From: Giardia muris
Lineage: Eukaryota > Fornicata > Diplomonadida > Hexamitidae
NCBI GenBank assembly: GCA_006247105.1
Contig: CM016927.1
Location: forward strand, 868,001-932,000
Length of the DNA: 64,000 nt
Reading direction: 5' to 3'
The translations under genes and the position numbers were made by a program. Below the pieces are notes generated by a model that searched no databases, was not told where the DNA came from, and was given only the letters and a program-made list of their open reading frames with translations. Below, piece after piece: positions 60,535 through 64,000 of this stretch (within the stretch, counting starts at the first letter, position 1; each line of letters begins with the position of its first letter).

Positions 60535-62574
60535 TTACTGGACATAGCGCAAGTGATACCTGATGTCGGCAAGGTATTCCTCCCGGCCGTATGTGATGCA
60601 GAACTCCTCGAGGAGACGCCAGCTATCGCCTCCAGCCCCGAGCTCATACGGGAGGAGGATTTGGACACACTCTGTCCGGTTGTACTTGATCGCGAGCATA
60701 AGTGCCGTCGTTCCGTTCTGCGCCGAGATCCCGGCTTCCGCAGGCGCGAGAATCCGGACGCACGCCGCATGCCCGTTCGCTGCCGCCGCCATCAGTGCCG
60801 TTGCCCCATCAAGCTCGCGTTGGTACCCTGCCTCGAAATCGACGAGCTCCTGCACACAATCCCGATGTCCAAACGCCGCTGCGTACATGAGCGCCGTATA
60901 GCCGAGATCGTCGTACGCACGCGCCTCGTGTGTCCGAAGAACCTCGACGAGGGCGACAAAGTTCCTCTGCGCCGCGTAGATCAACGCCGTACGGCCCGTC
61001 GCAGAGCGCAGCATGGCCTGCTCTGCCGCCCGAGCCTGAACGAGTGAGAGCTTCCCGAGCTTCGCGCCCTTCATCAAGTCCGTCAACGACGGGTCCTTGA
61101 ACTGTCCGAAGGCGACGTCATCCGCAGGAGCTCGCTCGTAGATTGCCGTCGAGATGCAGCTTCGCTCGACGTTCGGGGCGTCGTACCCTGCGATTGGTCC
61201 GTAGCGCGCGTGAGTCCGACGCTGGTCCGGAAGGGCATCAACGTACGAGTAATTCTGAAGCTGTGTCCCTCCGACGACGTTAAGGTTGTAGTAGTGTGTC
61301 GTGGGGCGGAGCGTACGCGAGTCATAGAAGCCGCCCGAGCGTTCTGGAGTTCCTGCCGTCCGATACGCCGTCGCACTCTGGGCGAGCGCATTGGTGGTCG
61401 GATATGCGAGGCGTTCGTGCGGCGGATTCGCGATCGACGCGGCCAGGCGGTTTCCGCGGCTCCCTGAACGCTTATAGCCCGAATTCGACCGGTTCAATGT
61501 GGTTGTCAGTGCTGAGCTTGACCGTGACACCGCCCTGGACGCTGGCCTCGTTTCCGCCTCCGCCAAGCACTTCTTGAAGCGTAGATATTCGAAGGCGTCA
61601 GTTCCAGGAGGACGGGCAAACAGAGTCGCCTCCATCTCGGTGCTGCGAAGCGGCTGCCCAGTACGTGGCTGTCCACTCAGCGGGTTCGGGGTCAACTGGA
61701 ACTTGCTGATCGTCTCGTCCTGACGACTGACATTCCCAGTCATCACCCCACCTGCCGAGGCTGGATAACGGCTAGCGCTTGCTCCCGTGCCCGATCCGGC
61801 TCCTGGCAAGGTAGACTGTCGCATCCGTGGGCTACGGGCGCTTGCCGTTGGGTTGTATGGGGCAACATGCGGAGAGATGGGGTGACCACCAGCCGGTGCC
61901 TGACTTCCGGAAAGCCCTCCAACCGGTGGGGTGCGTGCGCGATCGGCAGCATAGGCGGCAGGGGCTGGGGGATTCCCACTGCCAGCCGTAGATGCTTGTC
62001 CTTGGCCCATAGAAGAGAGATAAGAGGCAAGCCAGGCCTGAAGACGTCCTGCAAGCTCGTAGTCACCCGCAGAGTTAGCGAGAGCGACGGCACGAGTCAC
62101 GTCATCTGGGCCATACATCCCGGAATCGGAGAGGAGGCAAAGGGCCGCGCTTAGCTTGTGTCCGGTGACGGCGACATCGAGGGCGCTCTCGCCTGCGGTC
62201 GACAGCTGGTCAGCGCTATAGGGGAGAAGGAGGCGAATGCACGCGGGGTCATCCCGCTGAACCGCGATATGGAGGGGAGGAAGGCCATCGCGGCTCTTGA
62301 AGCGCGCCTCGAGCCTCGCGAGCGCCTGAACGCCCTCGACGAAGCCCGCACGGACGGCCATGATCAGGGCCGTCTCGCCCCGGGCGTTGGCGATCCCGTA
62401 CTCATGAGGAGCGAGGAGCTCGACGAGCCCGACGTCGCGGCGGAGGACGGCGAGCATCAGCCCGGTGTTCCCTTCGGGGTCGAGGCATCGAGCGTGGGAG
62501 GAGATGTTCTGGGCGACAACGTCGAAGTTGCGCTGCTTGATGGCGCTAAACCAGCCGAAGTCCGAGACCGCCAT
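60535..62574 (-). CDS. ankyrin-repeat protein (Giardia protein 21.1 type)
   Basis: The frame opens at 62877, but the ATG at 62574 with lead gaatcaaaaagaATG gives 679 residues and is preferred. Ankyrin repeats form two groups. The N-terminal group is at about 1-160 (GNTGLMLAVLRRDVGLVELL; GETALIMAVRAGFVEGVQAL). The C-terminal group is at about 510-655 (GRTALIYAAQRNFVALVEVL; GYTALMYAAAFGHRDCVQEL; GATALMAAAANGHAACVRIL). A Ser/Pro/Gly-rich disordered region of about 330 residues lies between. No kinase or RING is attached. Such ankyrin-only proteins are a large Giardia family of binding scaffolds. The split arrangement with a long middle linker is less common than one compact block. Confidence 0.92.
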   Translation of the reverse strand: MAVSDFGWFSAIKQRNFDVVAQNISSHARCLDPEGNTGLMLAVLRRDVGLVELLAPHEYGIANARGETALIMAVRAGFVEGVQALARLEARFKSRDGLPPLHIAVQRDDPACIRLLLPYSADQLSTAGESALDVAVTGHKLSAALCLLSDSGMYGPDDVTRAVALANSAGDYELAGRLQAWLASYLSSMGQGQASTAGSGNPPAPAAYAADRARTPPVGGLSGSQAPAGGHPISPHVAPYNPTASARSPRMRQSTLPGAGSGTGASASRYPASAGGVMTGNVSRQDETISKFQLTPNPLSGQPRTGQPLRSTEMEATLFARPPGTDAFEYLRFKKCLAEAETRPASRAVSRSSSALTTTLNRSNSGYKRSGSRGNRLAASIANPPHERLAYPTTNALAQSATAYRTAGTPERSGGFYDSRTLRPTTHYYNLNVVGGTQLQNYSYVDALPDQRRTHARYGPIAGYDAPNVERSCISTAIYERAPADDVAFGQFKDPSLTDLMKGAKLGKLSLVQARAAEQAMLRSATGRTALIYAAQRNFVALVEVLRTHEARAYDDLGYTALMYAAAFGHRDCVQELVDFEAGYQRELDGATALMAAAANGHAACVRILAPAEAGISAQNGTTALMLAIKYNRTECVQILLPYELGAGGDSWRLLEEFCITYGREEYLADIRYHLRYVQ

Positions 62575-62601
62575 TCTTTTTGATTCCGAGTTCCGCGTGA
62601 C
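62575..62601. promoter_or_regulatory. 27-bp divergent promoter interval
   Basis: Between start codons of the ankyrin gene (62574, minus) and the gene at 62602 (plus). The minus side is A-rich (aatcaaaaaga read toward its ATG); the plus side is GC-rich. Confidence 0.45.
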
Positions 62602-63486
62602 ATGGTGTCTGGAGAGCACGTCGCTCGCGTCACCCGCGCGAGGGTGGAGGGGCGACTGCGGAGGTACGTGGCGTTCTCGGGGGTTCTGCTCTGGGTTGGG
62701 GGCGAGGAAGAGAGGGGATTGGGAGACGAGGCTTGGCCGGTTCTCCAGTGTTACGCTCAAACAGGCTCGGCCATCGACCTTCCGGCGCTCAGGATGGGGT
62801 ACATGCGCAAGCAACGGCGCCACACCATTGTTAATGCTCCTCGCGGAAACTCTCAGTCTTTGATAATCACCCCCCATGGGAAACTGGTCCTAGGTTTGAC
62901 GGCGGGCGAGGCCGAGAAGACCTCATTGCCACGTGTTTTACACCGAGATTTCGGACCGACGCTATCGTACATCGTCTATGGCGACCTCGAGGTCGGGTCG
63001 GGTTTTATCCCCCCAAGACGTCTTCGTCACCATGTCCCAGTCCCACTGGCACCAGTCCAGCAGGTCTTCACTGAATTCGTTGGGGAGTCCGTTCTTTATT
63101 CCGATTCCCCTTTGCCCTTGATTCGTGGAGTCCCGGAAGAACGTCAGGTGACGGCTCGGAATACAACAGACCAGGACCTTGAGTGGTCCTTGGCGCTCGA
63201 GTCTCTACAACGGCCCTCTGGACGCACCAGACCCTTTCCGGCCATACCAACGGACCATGGACACAGACGCTATTACGATTCCCCACTGATCAGCCCAGAT
63301 CAAGCATGGAGGCTGGTCGAGTATGTCCTGGGACTCGATCGGCCCTCGGTTGTTGTTCTGCGAGTCCCCGGGAGGTTTCCACACAAGATCCTACCCACCC
63401 GCGCACGAGGCACCGGTCTCCAAGATACTATCGTTGTCCTTGACGCTCGTGACGATGTGCTTTGGTTACGTCAGCTCGACTTCTGA
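62602..63486 (+). CDS. 294-residue protein, unknown
   Basis: Start at 62602 is the first ATG after the divergent neighbour; its lead (gcgtgacATG) is not A-rich, so a later start such as 62794 (M65) is possible. The protein is mixed alpha/beta (ALPMGYMRKQRRHTIVNA-like; YIVYGDLEVGSGFIPPRRLR; PSVVVLRVPGRFPHKILPTR) with no motif I recognise. No signal peptide or membrane segment. The stop lies 1 base from the stop of the small convergent gene. Confidence 0.75.
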   Translation: MVSGEHVARVTRARVEGRLRRYVAFSGVLLWVGGEEERGLGDEAWPVLQCYAQTGSAIDLPALRMGYMRKQRRHTIVNAPRGNSQSLIITPHGKLVLGLTAGEAEKTSLPRVLHRDFGPTLSYIVYGDLEVGSGFIPPRRLRHHVPVPLAPVQQVFTEFVGESVLYSDSPLPLIRGVPEERQVTARNTTDQDLEWSLALESLQRPSGRTRPFPAIPTDHGHRRYYDSPLISPDQAWRLVEYVLGLDRPSVVVLRVPGRFPHKILPTRARGTGLQDTIVVLDARDDVLWLRQLDF

Positions 63487-63487
63487 A

Positions 63488-63742
63488 CTACACGACATCC
63501 TGGTTCGCTACTGCACTCAGGAGCTCCAGGGTCCCGTGGATGGACTGGAGGGCCTTGATGTCTGCGATCAGCTGCTCGATATGGAACTCGAGAGAGGCAT
63601 TCGAGGCCAGGGCCGCCGCGGAACAGGTTCGGGACGCCCCATTGTCAAAGATCGCGTCGTCGACCGCCTGCTGGTAGCATCGGAGCGCGTCTGCGACGAG
63701 CCCACTCGCGGTGCTGCAAAGGTCTCGAACCGACTGTTCCAT
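63488..63742 (-). CDS. small helical protein, unknown
   Basis: 84 residues, almost wholly helical (LCSTASGLVADALRCYQQAV; HIEQLIADIKALQSIHGTLE), acidic to neutral, without motifs. Size and pattern would suit a small coiled-coil subunit, for example of Mediator or BLOC-type complexes, but nothing confirms this. It is kept as a real gene because it fits exactly between the convergent stop at 63486 and a divergent start at 63811. Its ATG follows an A-rich lead (gagaaaATG). Confidence 0.65.
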   Translation of the reverse strand: MEQSVRDLCSTASGLVADALRCYQQAVDDAIFDNGASRTCSAAALASNASLEFHIEQLIADIKALQSIHGTLELLSAVANQDVV

Positions 63743-63810
63743 TTTCTCCCGATCAGCTAGACCCAGAAGATCTTCACGAGAAGCAGTTACTATGCCACCG
63801 GAAGGCTAGG
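63743..63810. promoter_or_regulatory. 68-bp divergent promoter interval
   Basis: Between the small minus gene and the partial plus gene at 63811. Moderately A-rich next to the minus start (cgggagaaaATG on the minus strand). Confidence 0.35.
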
Positions 63811-64000
63811 ATGGGGACGGATTCCTCCCCTTCTGATCGTGGATCATTGAGAGGATGGGTCAATGTGAACACGCTCAAATGGGGGGATACTGACGTCCTT
63901 GAGCCAGATGCACCGATGATGATTGGAACGCACACGCCATTCTCCCGTCAATATAATATGCCTCCGACGCCTACTCGTTCCCGCGCCGCCTGTAGCTTCG
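63811..64000 (+). CDS. start of a gene running off the right edge
   Basis: The ATG at 63811 opens a frame that remains open to the window end (63 complete codons). The N-terminus is MGTDSSPSDRGSLRG, followed by a Trp/Asp-containing stretch (WVNVNTLKWGDTDVLEPDAP) and Thr/Pro/Arg-rich sequence. MG at the start allows myristoylation but is weak evidence. Too short to identify. Confidence 0.5.
   Translation, partial: MGTDSSPSDRGSLRGWVNVNTLKWGDTDVLEPDAPMMIGTHTPFSRQYNMPPTPTRSRAACSF

Noticed and set aside
62575..62877. N-terminal extension of the ankyrin protein
   Set aside because: The extra 101 residues lie antisense to the gene at 62602, are not ankyrin-like, and the ATG at 62574 has a strong A-rich lead.
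1..64000. CRISPR arrays, tRNA or rRNA genes, bacterial operon signals
   Set aside because: No regularly spaced short repeats, cloverleaf or rRNA sequence noticed; gene structure is eukaryotic. A tRNAscan or Rfam run could still find a small RNA gene.

Overview
Organism. The window looks like a chromosome segment of a Giardia-type diplomonad. It is GC-rich (by eye clearly above half), and I see no introns. Genes lie on both strands with gaps often below 50 bp. Many start codons follow a short A-rich stretch, and several stops are followed closely by AGTRAAY, the polyadenylation signal known from Giardia. The gene content fits as well: ankyrin-repeat proteins, ankyrin-kinase fusions of the NEK style, a RIB43A flagellar protein, a mitosomal Tom40-like barrel, Hop2, CKS1, a soluble-type cytochrome b5 and ribosomal protein uS7. 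The GC richness points more to Giardia muris than to G. intestinalis, but this is an inference and no base composition was computed.

Layout. 1-8064: a TtcA-like tRNA thiolation enzyme, a degenerate acyl-CoA-synthetase-like protein, and a pseudokinase fused to a SAPS-like solenoid. 8065-19787 (minus): a 2203-residue orphan solenoid and a second, larger degenerate acyl-CoA-synthetase-like protein. 19806-24743: three low-complexity basic proteins of unknown role. 24744-29439: two paralogous non-canonical poly(A)/nucleotidyltransferases flanking an orphan solenoid and CKS1. 29449-36381: a beta-rich plus coiled-coil protein, a SAPS-like protein, a long coiled-coil protein and cytochrome b5.

36553-48093 is the most striking part. 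Two 4308-bp arms, nearly identical and inverted, flank a 2925-bp spacer. Each arm carries an FHA-domain gene, an 879-bp gene-free stretch and a tandem kinase-pseudokinase region. The right arm runs into intact flanking genes on both sides (ankyrin-kinase-pseudokinase and RIB43A). The left arm cuts both of these genes, so it is most likely the derived copy. The spacer holds an ankyrin-RING gene broken into three reading frames.

48094-64000: rest of RIB43A, Tom40, two beta-propeller-like proteins, uS7, a possibly myristoylated protein with a Tyr/Gly-rich tail, Hop2, an ankyrin protein, two small unknowns, and the start of a gene that runs off the window.

How the genes relate. There are no operons in the bacterial sense. 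Neighbours are packed head-to-head with 5-68 bp between start codons and tail-to-tail with stops that abut or overlap. Transcripts of convergent pairs must therefore overlap. Most products belong to general eukaryotic functions (translation, RNA 3' ends, cell cycle, cytoskeleton, mitosome), with an unusually high share of catalytically degenerate family members.
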